A stretch of 64,000 bases of DNA from Leptoclinus maculatus. Its lineage: Eukaryota; Chordata; Actinopteri; Perciformes; Stichaeidae. Shown in pieces: positions 1 to 12,060 of the stretch; position 1 is the stretch's first letter, and every line of letters starts with the position of its first letter. The translations under genes were made by a program, and so were the position numbers. The DNA lies in the NCBI GenBank assembly GCA_032191485.1, contig JAVDOI010000004.1, forward strand, positions 19,518,943 to 19,582,942, written 5' to 3'. The notes under the pieces were generated by a model. It saw nothing but the letters and a program-made list of their open reading frames with translations, ran no database searches and was not told where the DNA came from.

Positions 1-1859
1 CGGCTTGTTTGCTTATCAGTTTAAGTTCCTTTAACTAATCAGTTGTTGGAAAAAAAAGCAAAAGGAAGATTTCCTTCTGCCTAGTTAAGTGTCCAGTCAA
101 TACTAACCTGGCACTAGCTCATCTAGTAAAATCCTGCCAGAATACCCATGAGTGCTAATGTAGGTGAGGAGGTGCCTAAGGAGGACTGGGCATAAGAACC
201 TGCCAAGAGATTATCGGTTCATCTGAAGCGCTTTACAGATTCATAGAGGTGAGAAAAAGTGGGTGGCACCTATCCATGTGGCGAGAAACGGAGAATGTGC
301 AACCAGCCTGCAGGCTGTTGCCGCGCTCTAGCTACCTCCGAATGAAAACTCAGACATCAATGAAGTTTTAGATAAGAATACATATTCAATGGGTAGAATA
401 CTGCTGAACTCAAGTTCTGACAATCTGACAATTTTTGCAAGAATTTTGATGACATATAAACCTCCTAAGGAGTCATGTCCTTTGTATTTTGGGCCAAAAA
501 GAAGAAGGCCCAGCTACACCGCATGTCAAAGAAGCCACTTTCGTAAAGGTGCCGAAAAAGGGATCTTGACACTTGAATAAAATGAAAATTTGAAGTTCAA
601 ATAAACTGTGACAGCTCTGAGCAGTTAACTTACTGGAAGAGAAAGCGAGAAATTGAGGAGGATATCCATAACATAGGTCCCTTTGTTGAAATAAGTCTTA
701 AAACATATTTCTTTTACATATCCAGCCAAGATTACCCCCCAGGATGAATGTTCTAAGTCAGCCCATGATGTTTTGCTCTCTGAGGGAAAAGTTTTTTTAA
801 ACTAAGTGCAAACTAAGATTTCATTTCCATTCTATAAAATCAATACCTTCACAAAGTTTCAGGGTCTGACCAGTATTTCCAGCCAACAGCTTTTGTAATA
901 CAGTCGTAAAAAACACACACCTGATTTCTTCTTTTCAGGGGACGTTCATTGATATATTCAGTCATTTCAACAACACACAAATTTCTGTTCTTTAACGTTA
1001 ATGTCCATTTCATGGTCAGGGTACATTAGCGATTTGTAAGTAACTCTTACCAAATGTTCATGATGAATTATTGAGAATCACTTACCAGGAATTACTTTGT
1101 CAGTTTAGCTGTCACCTTTTCACTCATATCTGACTGAAGCTCTCCTCAGAGGAAACACTTTGCAAACTTCTGCAATGTCAAATGCAGCTCCAATTGAACT
1201 TTACAGATGGAAGATGCTGTCGAAGATTTTTGATAGATATCATTATTTAAACATGGTGCATAGGAAAATTGCGGAGTCAAACATTTCCACATCAGCAGAT
1301 TACTCTGATAACGTCAGAGAAAGTTTTTCTATGTTGAGGGAGCGGAGTAACCTGAAAGAGGAGGAAAGCAAACTGGAAGGACATGAAAGAATTCCTTTGA
1401 CTTTCAAATAAATGAGGTATATCAAACATGTAGTCCTTTTTTTTATATAAGACAGTGCCAGTGCTATGCTAAATAGTCCTCTCACTATCCAGTAAAGCCC
1501 TGGCCAGAAATATGATTTGCTTAGAACCCCTTTTCTCTACCCATTCTCTTAAAAAAATATAATCCTGAATGCTTAAATATGCTATCAATTTGTTGCGGGT
1601 TAGTTCCAGTATGTGTTTTTGGCAACGTTTTCTGTGGGTGGCAGAAAGACAAGTTGGAGAAAAAAAATGAGGCAAAAACTGAGTATTTCGGTCTTGGACA
1701 GCAGAGCAGTAGTTAGGAAGTAGCTGCAAGAAGCCGACTCTCCCTCGATAATGAACTAGGTCTTTTTTTTTCTTTTGCTGGGGAGCTTTTGTTGCCAATT
1801 TGGTGGTGCCTGTGGGAGCCAGTTTTTTTTCCCTCTTCTATTTTTCTTCTCTCCATCTC
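1..1859. other. Unique non-coding sequence, no recognisable gene
   Basis: AT-rich single-copy-looking DNA. A plus-strand frame at 1160-1411 (83 codons) is hydrophilic and charged and is followed at once by an AATAAA-type hexamer. A minus-strand frame at 1469-1798 (109 codons) overlaps the adjacent region. Neither resembles a family I know, and both lengths are ordinary for chance. No transposon end, tandem array or RNA gene was seen. Confidence 0.5.
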
Positions 1860-2190
1860 AAAGTAAAATCACCTGGGATGTAATTAATTAATTAGAATCA
1901 GTGCGCCAAGCTGGGGGGTGGGTGTGCTGGGCACATGTGTTTTTCGTGGTGCGCTGTGGTTGATGTGTTCCGGGTGATTGGGATTAATAACAGGGGGCCA
2001 ATTTGAAGTGGGAATCAGTGCGCTTAATAGACATTGGGGGATGTATGTGGGAAGCCGAGGAGGGCTCAGGGGTGCACAGACCCCCCAACCGCTGGAACAA
2101 CGGGACCTTTGTAAGGGAGGTACATTACAGTATGCACTTAACTTTAGGACATCAGAACCCAATCGTGGCTGCAGTAATCATACAATTTAA
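1860..2190. promoter_or_regulatory. Candidate conserved regulatory block with duplicated motif
   Basis: Seen: overlapping TAATTA homeodomain-type cores at 1881-1895, an Otx/Pitx-type GGGATTAA at 1980-1987, and the same 12-mer GAATCAGTGCGC at 1895-1906 and 2012-2023. The block is richer in G+C than its flanks and is not a simple repeat. Inferred: an enhancer-like element. Conservation cannot be tested from one sequence, so this stays a candidate. It could be chance clustering. Confidence 0.35.
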
Positions 2191-4239
2191 TCCACGGCAG
2201 CAGTTTTTATTTTTTTTTGGATACACTATCTAAATACTAAATAGACTATCACTAGTACTCAGAGGGGGCACAGAATGGGGAGTTCACTATTTCCATTATG
2301 AAAAAAATATGGGATCTTTCCATATATTTGACTGTAAAAAAAGCCACCTGAATTCTCCATCACCCCCCCCCCCACCCTTCAAACCCAAAGTGAGAAGAGG
2401 TGGAAACTGCTCTGAGCTACAGTACGTTATCAAAATGCTAATACACGTTATCACAGCCCTACTGCAACATGACCTACAAGTTTGGATTTTTCCAAATCCT
2501 TTCATAAGAGGATCTTCCCTCCAGGAAGTGATTTGACGCACACCAAACATCTGGTTTAAGACCACTCAATCAATTGCTCTGAAATCCTGAAATTGCTACT
2601 CTTGGCTATGCAATCAGAGCTGTGGTCAGTGAGTTGATGGTACAACGATGTAATAAGCTCTTGCTAAGATCGGGCTTTGACGATGTCACTAGTGTGCAGA
2701 CAACGATAGGGAAAAAAAGTGTTTTCACACTTGGGCCAAATGGAGTTTTTTTTCTGGATCAAAGGACACTTATCCTTAGAGTTCAGTATACATTTATGAA
2801 AGCTGCTACCAATCTCTGGTGTGGTCCAGAATAGAGCTTTTTTTATTTTGAGTTTAGGCTTAGCTTCATAAAAACACAGTTTGACAAGACGTGCACTCTT
2901 GGGTGTGTAGTTTATACTAAGAACACAGTACAAAATACACAGCCTGGATTGGTATGAACATTCTATGATAAGAAATGCAGAATGTATCTGAGTTTCTCTC
3001 TGTTTACAAAATGCTTAATGCTGTGTAATGCTTTGGATGCGTGTTGCAAAAATTATCAACAGAAAGGATTGTCCTGTGCACAAACTAACCTATGGTCATG
3101 ATTATTTCTCCCAAACAAACTGAAAAAATTAACTTGGATCTTGCTTCAAGTATTTGTGCCAGAGGGAAGAATGAATTCACCTTTTTCATACTATGGCTGA
3201 TGGACTTCCTCATTGGGAAAATGACTGCAAAGCACAGCATACTCCAAGTGCTCTGTTCATTAAAAATCTACAGATGCACTTTCAAAATAAACGTTGAACT
3301 TGTGTTTCTGTTCCCCTTATCTCTCTTAATATGAGGGAAAAAAAAGTCATTTGTGCTAAATTTGCAATGAGTTGAGGGAGGAAATGGCAAATTTATTCTA
3401 TTCTCGTAAAAGAAAACAGTCCAAAGGCAAAAATGGAAAAAGAATAACACAGAACAGGAATGAAAGCACCACTTTATGATGGCATTGCCCAAATCAGTCA
3501 CAGTGACAACCTATATATAAACCTAATGGAAATGAAAACACTGAACCAAAGGAAAATTCCTTGTAACCTCCTTCCATCTGGCATTTCATAACGAATGCCC
3601 AACGCAACACAGCCGTCGTCCTGACCCAGAGCCTCTAATATATAGGAGTGTTAAGTGTTGCTGTGCTAAAACTTAACCCAGTTAAAATGAATGACAGCGG
3701 ATCTACGCAACAGTGACTCAGTCCAATGATGGCTACATATCCTGATTCAGGTAAAATAATAGCATTACATTTTCATACATTTAACAAAACACAAGATTCA
3801 GACTCTTAGTGCTGATTGAATCCCACAAAAGCAAACTGTTCCATGTTCTTTGCAGTGCAAATGTAGCAAGACAGCGCAACATCAATAGATAGCTCTAAGT
3901 AGTCTCGAACATCATCACTTGACATGACATCAGAGAAAATTTCACCCTGCAGTACTGTTGAAAACTACTGTCTATGCCGCTTGTGTGCTGACCTCAAACT
4001 ATCTCGCAACACGTGTTTAAAATGTGACCGGAAATATGAGGCCATGGCCGACCAGCTGAAAAAGGGCCGTTTTTTTTCCGATCGGCTGCCGATTGATCCA
4101 CTGGTTAGAAGCCACATGTCTTTAGAGAGCAGTCACTGTAACATGTTAAAGTGAAACGTGTATTACGGCTTCACTCTTCTGCTCGCATTTAGCTCCCGCA
4201 CATCAACCTTGCTGCCTTAGTAGGAAAGTGAATTTGAAG
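2191..4239. other. Unique non-coding sequence with a short poly-C tract
   Basis: It holds a C tract at about 2362-2373 and otherwise unremarkable AT-rich sequence. A 76-codon plus-strand frame at 3924-4154 contains two close Cys pairs (CLCRLC and CLKC), a pattern seen in zinc-binding knuckles. It has no recognisable domain and no splice-site support. No mobile element was recognised. Confidence 0.45.
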
Positions 4240-4360
4240 GGCTCTTCATCTTTACTCCGTGTCGGTATATGCATACATAAGAGTCCTAAATGATTTGCTG
4301 TGGATGGCACTTCCTCCCTCTGCTGACATCACTAAGATTTTAATGTGGTGTGTGCGTGAG
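4240..4360. promoter_or_regulatory. Candidate regulatory block (MAF-like half-site)
   Basis: A short mixed-composition block. It contains an ATGATTTGC stretch near 4290 and TGCTGACATCA at 4321-4331, which resembles a MAF/bZIP recognition half-site. It is not repetitive. Enhancer function is inference only. Confidence 0.22.
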
Positions 4361-6580
4361 ATTGCTTTAAGGTTCTAAAAGAGATCAAAGCCCAGAAGAG
4401 CATATGAACCCGGGCTGCAGTGCATTGTTACCGGTCGAGTTTTGGGAAGCACAGAGTCCAGGATAATAGCTCGCCTACAGACATGCCCTGTGATGGATGC
4501 ATCATAAAACGTCCACACAACCTGCAATAGCTTTTAAACCTTCAAACTATTAGCAATTTGGAGCAAATTCCTATTTTTGTTCCGTCACATAACCATCAGA
4601 AACACACTGAAGTACATTTCATCAGAGTAAAAGTCCTGTTTACTGTCTTGCTCAAGGACATTTTTGTTGTGCCCTGACCCAGTCACAACGGTTTATGAAA
4701 TGAGTGCAAACTCTGAAACACAGATGTTGTAGAATGATGCAAAAATTAATAAGCATAAGCACCACAAACAGGTTATGGGACAATGGAAAGGTTACATTTA
4801 ATTGCCACTTTTCTTATCGTCATCTATTGTTATAGTTTAATAATGAGATTGCTTTCCAAAACAATCAAAACTTCATTCATCAGAGTTGAAGGCAAATATA
4901 CTCTCTACCCGGACCATGATGTCCTTACCTGCTACATCACTATTTCAACATCAAACTCCATCTTGTTTACATCTACAGTATATTGCATTCAGTCATTTTT
5001 CCTTCATGTAATCTATGTGGGTGATGAAATTCCTTTTGTTTTATTTTGTAGTATAATATTTGTACTTTAAGACAACTTGCAGTTCTATGCTACGCTAGCC
5101 AATGAATGTATACTGAAAGTATAGACATGCTACTCTTGCTTTTTAATGTTAGTTACAGTCAATAAAGACCGAACCGGCTTTACAGAAACAATGTTGTTCC
5201 TTAATTTTCATTGGTTTACCTTTGCACTGTGACCTGTAGGCTTTAGCCTCTGTATTCATCTTTTTAACCTCTTTTCCTTCCACTCATGCGCCGCATAATG
5301 TAAATTTGTAATTTTCCAAAAATGTGATAATGTTTATTCAGGGAGTGCAGTTAGCAACAATGTGGGCTCCATGTAAGACTTAAGGGGGCGGGGCTTTGCA
5401 AAGTGCCAATTGCATGCTACTGTAAAACCACTGGCACTAATTACTTGATTATAATATAGATATGACTAATACTCGAGGTCATCCTGATGTTGCTGTGTAG
5501 TGGCTACGTGCTATGTTACCAGGCATAAGAACTGCACCTCTGCAGAGGAAGTGTTTTTGTTTCCTTGGAGCAGAATCTCAAAGGAGATGGTTTGTTTGTT
5601 GGAGCTGTAGCACTTGTCAGACACAACTGTGAAGAGAAGCAGATTAACCTTCGCAGACCCCCCCCAATTCAACAACAGTCTGTTTGTCTGACTCTCCTTC
5701 TACTTACTTCTCTTTCCTTTCTCCGTCATGCTTGCTTTGATTTCTACTGTTTCATTTCTTTCTTTCATTTCGTTTTTTTCATTTCCACTCCTGCTGTCAT
5801 CCCAGCGTACGTTCTTCTCGCTCATCGTGCGCGTGCTCCCGTCGACTCCTTGGGTCTCACCCTGTCATACCTCACCACAAATGAGCAGTCTGGATGTGCA
5901 CCCAGCAAGCGAATAAGGAACCCACATGGGAACTCCTGCGCCTTGCACTACAACACAGTCCTAATTAGCCTAGAAACTACCAACTTCAGTTGAGCGTCTG
6001 CACAGCTCGCCCACCCAATTCCCTGTCCAACACTGTTTGTCTGGATGAGTATAGGTTAATTACATCCAGTTCACCCATCGCTCTCTTTACCTTCCCTTGT
6101 TTTTTTTCCCCAAAAGAGTTTTGTTTTTGTCTGCTTTTCTCGTACTATTGGTGTGCTTCTGCCGCAAAGTGTCTCTCATGTGCATACACTTTCTGATGGG
6201 CACAAACCTTGCCTCACATACGCTGCCTGTCTCACATACTTCAAAGTCAAACTGAAATTCTGTCATTTTAATTGGGTACTTTAGAATCCAGCGTTGCTTT
6301 GCATGTGATATTAAAATTATTAACTAATAACTCAGTAGTTAGACTGTGTCATGACAGCTAAAGCCAGATATTGAGAATAAATTAAAATAGACACCATGGG
6401 AGCAAGAGTTGGAGGCAGAATCTTGAAAATAATAGTCTTGTGGTCGAACACGCAAAAACTAGAGTTCAACACTTTCAAGAATAACATCTGAAAAAAGAAA
6501 AATGTCAAAGATGTCTAGTATCAGTATTAAGGTTTTTTATTTTCTTAAAAAAAATTCAAGTTTCAGACTTACTTTAAACT
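4361..6580. other. Unique non-coding sequence with one GC box
   Basis: Mostly AT-rich. A GC box (GGGGGCGGGGC, 5384-5394) is followed by an inverted pair, AGTGCCA at 5402-5408 and TGGCACT at 5432-5438, and a TAATTA core. A pyrimidine-rich patch at about 5690-5800 produces a 142-codon plus frame (5565-5993) rich in Leu, Ser and Phe that is probably a composition artefact. No gene is recognised. Confidence 0.4.
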
Positions 6581-6615
6581 TTTTTTCTTACCCTGCAGTG
6601 TCAAGCAATGCTCTG

Positions 6616-7001
6616 GTTGAAATGATGACCTTTGTGTTGTTAGGGCCGGTTTCGACCCAGTTATAAAAATAAGATGAATGTGTTCTAATACCCCTCAGTA
6701 ATAGTCAGGTAACACAACAACCTTTTATTTATTTATATGATTCTCTTGAGGTTCATTTTACCATTTTTTTAATTGAAATCGAGGGGTATACTGACAAAGA
6801 AAAGGCCCAGAGGCCCACACCAAAAATATTAAAAACCAAAATGTTCATGGATAAGGAAGCCTAACAAGGTAACCAAGAGATGAGAAACAAATTGGATGAT
6901 AGATAATTGTTTTTAGTGTATTTTACAGCTGATTTAAGACATGGGTCAAAACCGACCCGTTGAGAGATGGTAACAGAAAGCTAACACAAGAGGAAGGTTA
7001 A
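6616..7001. mobile_element. piggyBac-like non-autonomous element (MITE)
   Basis: The right edge is TTAA at 6998-7001. Read inward on the minus strand it runs TTAACCTTCCTCTTGTGTTA and then a GGGTCGGTTTTGACCC palindrome (plus-strand positions 6943-6958). The left edge has the matching pair in plus orientation: a CCTTTGTGTTG stretch near 6629 and GGGCCGGTTTCGACCC at 6643-6658, with a decayed TTGA where TTAA is expected. TTAA target sites and CCY ends are the hallmark of piggyBac. This TTAACC...GGGTCAAATTTGACCC terminus is a very common fish repeat. No transposase frame is present. Confidence 0.65.
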
Positions 7002-8230
7002 GAGAACTAGAGCATCTTCTTTCTCGCATTTTGATGACGCTTTAAACGATTAACTATTCCTCTGGTCTTTGCCTGTTGGATTTTGTCCCTTTCTACCAGA
7101 GTCAATATGCACCTTTATGAAGAATGTATGCATGCAAAACAAATTCCATCACTGCAGCAGATGTGTTAGAGGCACACAAAGGGAGAAGAGAAAAGAGGAG
7201 ACTGCACTGTGTAACAATGGTTAGCAAACATTGAATAGATGATAAAAAATGTTCATTCCCAATTCAAGCTAATATGGCGGAGTGTCTGTTAATTATCTTT
7301 GTATAGAGTCAGGCCACATGGGAGGACCTCTATTGAGTTGAAAGCTTTTTTAAATGAGGCATTTAGGATATGCCATAAAGAAGCTATTAACTGATTTGTT
7401 CTCTATAATACGGTTTTCCATCCTCGCCAGGAAAACGTACAACTTGGAAGGTAGAGCATATTATTGGCCACAAAGGTTGGCCTCTCTGTAGTTTAAATAG
7501 TTGTGGCTTTGATGGATAGAATTTCTCAACCTTTTCAAAACTAATTTGAATTGTCATGCGTAATTAAGGTAATCTTTAGTGCACATGTTGGTGAACAATT
7601 TGACGAGTGTTTGACAAGGATGTGAGAGCACAAAATCCCATCACATTTTCATCCTATTTTCCTTCAACGTGAAATATTAATGCTACAATGCATTCCACAT
7701 TAACACAAGCCTGCCGTCTGAGAACTAGCAACGGATGCCCCAAATATCTTCCAGAACAACATGTTGAATAAACACACACTCACTCTTGTTTCATAGTTGC
7801 TCAACAAGGATTCAAATCGAAATTCTTCTTTTTGTATCTGACAAGATTAAGAGAGAAACATTCTAAGTGGTTTATTGTCGGGATGTTGCCGACAATGAGA
7901 GAAGGGGATGCATGTGGAAAACACAGAAAGTGACTTTTGTCGAACAGAATTTGTGAGAAATTGTGTGAGAATTATGCAAGGTCACTGTTTCATTCAGCAG
8001 TATGTGGCTTTCATCGTGTTTGATTCAGCAGGAGCAGCGGAGTTGTGACACTGAATATTTCAGAATGTTACAAGGGAAAACCTCTCGACATGCTTGAAAT
8101 TTACCAGAAAATGGTATTAAAATGAAATGTTGGAGAGTTATGTCCCCCACCAACGTGGCCCAACAAGGCATCTTTTTTTTAGTTTTTGTGTAGCCAGTCC
8201 CTTCATTAAGACGTTATGAGTGTATGGAAT
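7002..8230. other. Unique non-coding DNA with a TAAT-rich candidate block
   Basis: The part at 7255-7440 is regulatory-looking: it has a TTAATTAT core at 7289-7296 and an inverted pair (CGGTTTTCC near 7411, GGAAAACG near 7430) with a 10-nt loop. At 7874-7896, ATTGTCGG and CCGACAAT form a perfect 8-bp inverted repeat with a 7-nt loop. No gene or recognisable transposon was seen. Confidence 0.35.
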
Positions 8231-8233
8231 TAA

Positions 8234-8260
8234 GGAGAGGGGGGAGGGGGGGAGAGTGGG
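8234..8260 (+). repeat. G-rich tract
   Basis: Runs of G separated by single A or GA. It can in principle form a G-quadruplex on the plus strand. It is short and imperfect. Confidence 0.6.
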
Positions 8261-8598
8261 CTAACACTCAGGCAGTGTTGGCTATGAGAAAGGCCAGATC
8301 ACCTGCCTGGTCATGCATGCATGTTTATATGTACGCATGTTCACAGACATGCATGAAAGAAAGAAAAATCTTTCGTCCATGTGAGCCTGCACATCACCTG
8401 CTGTGTGTGTGTTTGTGTGTATTTTAAAGCATATTAGTTATAGATATCATTAAACTGTGAAAGGCTGGAGGTACGGTTTTATGGAACAACAGGCCTTCAG
8501 CTGTCAACATTGCTGTCTGACCACCGACACAGCTGCTTAAATGTAGGGAACACCAAACAAACGGTACACTAAAGCCCTGTATGCTATGTGTAGACAAA

Positions 8599-8601
<3 letters not shown>

Positions 8602-8643
<42 letters not shown>
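8602..8643. repeat. (TG)n microsatellite followed by (GA)n
   Basis: About sixteen TG units run directly into several GA units. The 70-codon frame that starts here is only the translated repeat and what follows it. Confidence 0.95.
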
Positions 8644-8729
8644 TCAAATTAAAAGCCTGTGCACTGATGTACATGCAAGTGTGTATGTGAGTAGTCCTTA
8701 TATATCATTTTGGGTGGTAGTGTTAGCAG

Positions 8730-8950
8730 CCCTGGTGGTCAGGTTGACGAGGGTTAAACCTAGCTTGTTTGAAACGGGATTAACCCCCCGGCTCTCATGT
8801 GGCCTCTGTGTGTGAGGGCGGCTCACATTTTGGCCTTCCCCTCACGTTCGCTCCACAAAGAGGCTGAAGGCTGCCAGCGGACAGCTGAAACCTGAGAGGG
8901 TTTCCTTGCTCCCCCAAATGTGCTTGGCCAGAACCAGTCTTTGCTTCTTT
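8730..8950. other. G+C-richer unique block
   Basis: Locally more G+C-rich than its surroundings, with GGTTAAACC and GGGATTAACCC stretches and no repeat structure. It may be a conserved non-coding element. No exon boundaries were seen. Confidence 0.2.
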
Positions 8951-9053
8951 TTTTTTCTGAGAAACATTCATTCCAGACATGAGCTGAGTTAAGTTTCTAA
9001 TGCGTCATGCTTTTTTAGCTGCTTTTCCATCTGAAAGGCATGAATTTATACAT

Positions 9054-9079
9054 ATGTGTGTGTGTGTGTGTGTGTGTGT
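9054..9079. repeat. (TG)n microsatellite
   Basis: About thirteen uninterrupted TG units. Confidence 0.95.
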
Positions 9080-10184
9080 AAAGTCTGCAGGGTCTTGTGT
9101 TTGAAGGACTCAACCAAAAGCCCGGTCTGTGAATGTTATCAAGCTTTACGAGAAGCCACACCAGACATTTCAGACATCTCCATGAGGATGTTTTGCTGCT
9201 AAGCAAGCTGATGGACGAGGCTTATGTCACGTCTGCAAGGTGTGTTCGGGCAACATTATGGTATACCTTTGCAAGTTCTCTAGGGTCACAGTGTGCATGT
9301 GGGATAGTTCCATTCTTTCCTGCAGAGTGTGTCTAGTCTAGCAGGTGTTGTTTGAGACGGCCAGGGAGTAATCCAGGCTATGACAGGCTCTGAATTATAA
9401 AGACTGGCAGACGGCTGCACTGAGAGAAACGGGATACAGTGTTCTTGAATTCAAAGATTGAGTATAATAGCACTTTGACTTGAGCGCAGATTAGTTCATT
9501 AGCTTCCTAATAGTTCCTTAAAGACCACCATTAGGTAAAAAGGGTAGAAGCATTTAAAACACTCAAGTTCACAATTCATGGGCAAACTTTAGGATGATGG
9601 TAAAATAGTTTCAATAGTATTTTATCACCAAGTCACTATTAGAATGTGTTACCTCCAATATAGGGTAAGGCAAGTTGGGTTTATGATATCATTGTATTTG
9701 AAATAGCATGATTTATAAAGTAACTTTTCACAAAAAGCTAAAGTTTCAAAAATGTCAAATTTCATTGCTATTGCCCTTTTGGTACAATTGTGTTATCCGG
9801 ACAATCTCATGTTCCAGCTATAGTATATTACAGTGGATTGAAATATATAGACTATATATATATATAGACTGATTTGCAATGCTGCAGGTTTGCAGAATGG
9901 CAGGCAGAAAGTCTGCAGAGCATCCAGAAACTGCAGTTTTTCTTTGCATGACACATAAACATGCTAATCTTTATTTGTTCCCTTGTCTTTTCTCATTTCC
10001 TCTTGGGGTTTTCTTGATACTATAATTTCCCATATGGTGTTGACACAGAGAAATGCTGCTATGACCACATCCAAACAATAGTACATTATTTTCTAAAAAG
10101 GACTGTTGACAACTTTTCATGCTGTTTTTGTTTATGTCATTGTTTTTCCTCCATTCTGATCACAATTGCTGTCCGTTTCCTTAG

Positions 10185-10185
<1 letters not shown>
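9080..10185. other. Unique AT-rich non-coding sequence
   Basis: Nothing gene-like was seen. A short (TA)n stretch lies near 9852-9868, flanked on both sides by TAGACT. No recognised repeat family. Confidence 0.45.

Positions 10186-10227
<42 letters not shown>
10186..10227. repeat. (TC)n microsatellite
   Basis: About twenty uninterrupted TC units, the longest dinucleotide array here. On the minus strand it encodes the Arg-Glu run in the overlapping 110-codon frame, so that frame is not evidence of a gene. Confidence 0.97.
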
Positions 10228-10228
<1 letters not shown>

Positions 10229-12060
10229 CTCTGAAATGTTGTTCCCTCCCTGCTTCTGCTTGATGTGGTTGGAAAAGGGGGTTGGGGAGTAGGGGGGTTC
10301 AGATGGAGTAGAAAACACATAAATAAAGCAAGAAAAGGGGAAATAAATGAGAGCAAAGTGACCCCCAAAAGGAAATAGGTGTGTTTACTGTGTTTACGTC
10401 TGTGCACAGGCCCGTGAATGTTTATGTGCCTACCTGTGCTGTGTTTATCTGTCTGGAATGACAAATTAAGAGAGAAATGCCTTCAAAAGCCTGTTTGACA
10501 GTGCTAATGGGAGAGAGATGTCAATGAGATGTTGACTGTGGATTCAGGATGCTGATGGTGTAAACGTCCTCCCCCCTGTCAGGTGATCCTGCAAAAGGAA
10601 CACAGCCAGCGGACAGAAGCTTCGGAGGGGCACCACAGATCTGCATGCAAGGCACAACTGTGTTCTTCTGTTGTTTAGTTTAGATATGCATTTCTTTTGG
10701 AGTACATGCTTCATGCCTCTTGGGATACAACTGAATAGATTTTGTGAGTTGATTTACACATTGCCTTGTGAGGGTTGTGTCTATGAGCGTTTTGACCCAT
10801 CGGCCAGGCAATCCTATTAAACAGACAGCATCATAGCTTTCACAGTTGGTAAACTCGATGTAGTGGAAAACACTTTTTCAGATTTTCTTGAAATATTGAT
10901 CATACATTTTCTTCACACGTTCCATATTCACCTAACAGAGATGCCTGGTATGGACGCTGACCAGGTATTTAACCAAAGGCAGCATTCCCTCCATGGGCTG
11001 TACAATTACTCAGCCCCTGAATCATCTCCACCGTGTTGCTCTAGCTGGACTTGTCATCATATTGTAGCAACTCTGATTGATATTCTTGTGGAAAAGCTGC
11101 CAGACAGCTCGGCTGCATTCTGCAGAAGCTTACTGGTATAGTGTGCATAATTCACCATGCTCACTGTAAGCCATCCACTGCACTTCAACATGATTAGCCA
11201 TGAAAATGTGCTGCACGCATTCTCCAGAGTTTTGGGCACTGTGCATCCTGCAGATTCTCTAGTCAGAATTTTTCCAGAGCCTTTTCCCAGGGCTTCAATA
11301 TGGTTTTGGGGTCCTCTGCTCAAAGGGGAGACAAATACCCAGCTGGAATGTGAAAGATGCTGTATGTGAGGAGAAGAAAATGAGCCTGGAGACATTAATA
11401 ACTTGCTCATGGGAACACATAAAGTCATGCTAGCAGTCAAGGCAAGCAAAGTGTGATGAAGCCTGTTGTGATGACACTGATCCAGAAAAGTCAGTGGTAA
11501 TTGAAAATCATTACACGTATTACAATATATGTACTAGAATTGTTTACATGAAAGGCAGCAAGAAGAAGATATTTCACACCTGCTGCATAATGCTATCACA
11601 CAGCTCTCATAAACACTAACTAGCTCTATGATTAAGGCAGCTCACAGTAGGAACACTGTAGCTGAGAAGGAGCCAAAGGGATGAAGTACAAGGATTTGTA
11701 CTATATTATCTGTCAACTCGTGCCACATTATTGGCAATGTTACACAGCGAGCATGCCAACACTAAGTTGTACTGCCAGGGAGCCTTTATTAGCTTCACTA
11801 AATGGACGTGAATCAATATTACAAAGCCCAAAGGCCAAAAAAGCTGAAACTAAACAGACGGTAGACACTATCTCACCCAACAATTCAAGCTCGCGCTCAC
11901 AGACCAGGTACGCTCCATGTTTTATTGAAACCAGAGGGAGCTGCTTAGTGTGGTCAGTCACAGGTGCAAGGAAATGGCAGCATGGTGCTGGGCCGTGACA
12001 ACTGTCAAAAGGCGAGATGAAGGCTCAGGCAGCCGTCGCGTCAGGAAAGGAAATGTACAT
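10228..12060. other. Unique sequence with a weak terminal-exon-like segment
   Basis: At 10581-10582 an AG follows a C-rich pyrimidine tract. The frame from 10583 stays open for 31 codons to TAG at 10676-10678 (VILQKEHSQRTEASEG and onward). Overlapping plus (10863-11141) and minus (11057-11449) frames lie downstream and neither is recognisable. Treated as non-coding unless homology or transcripts say otherwise. Confidence 0.3.

Noticed and set aside
536..551. CACTTTCGTAAAGGT shared with 54608-54622
   Set aside because: One or two shared 15-mers are expected by chance in 64 kb, and the flanks do not align.
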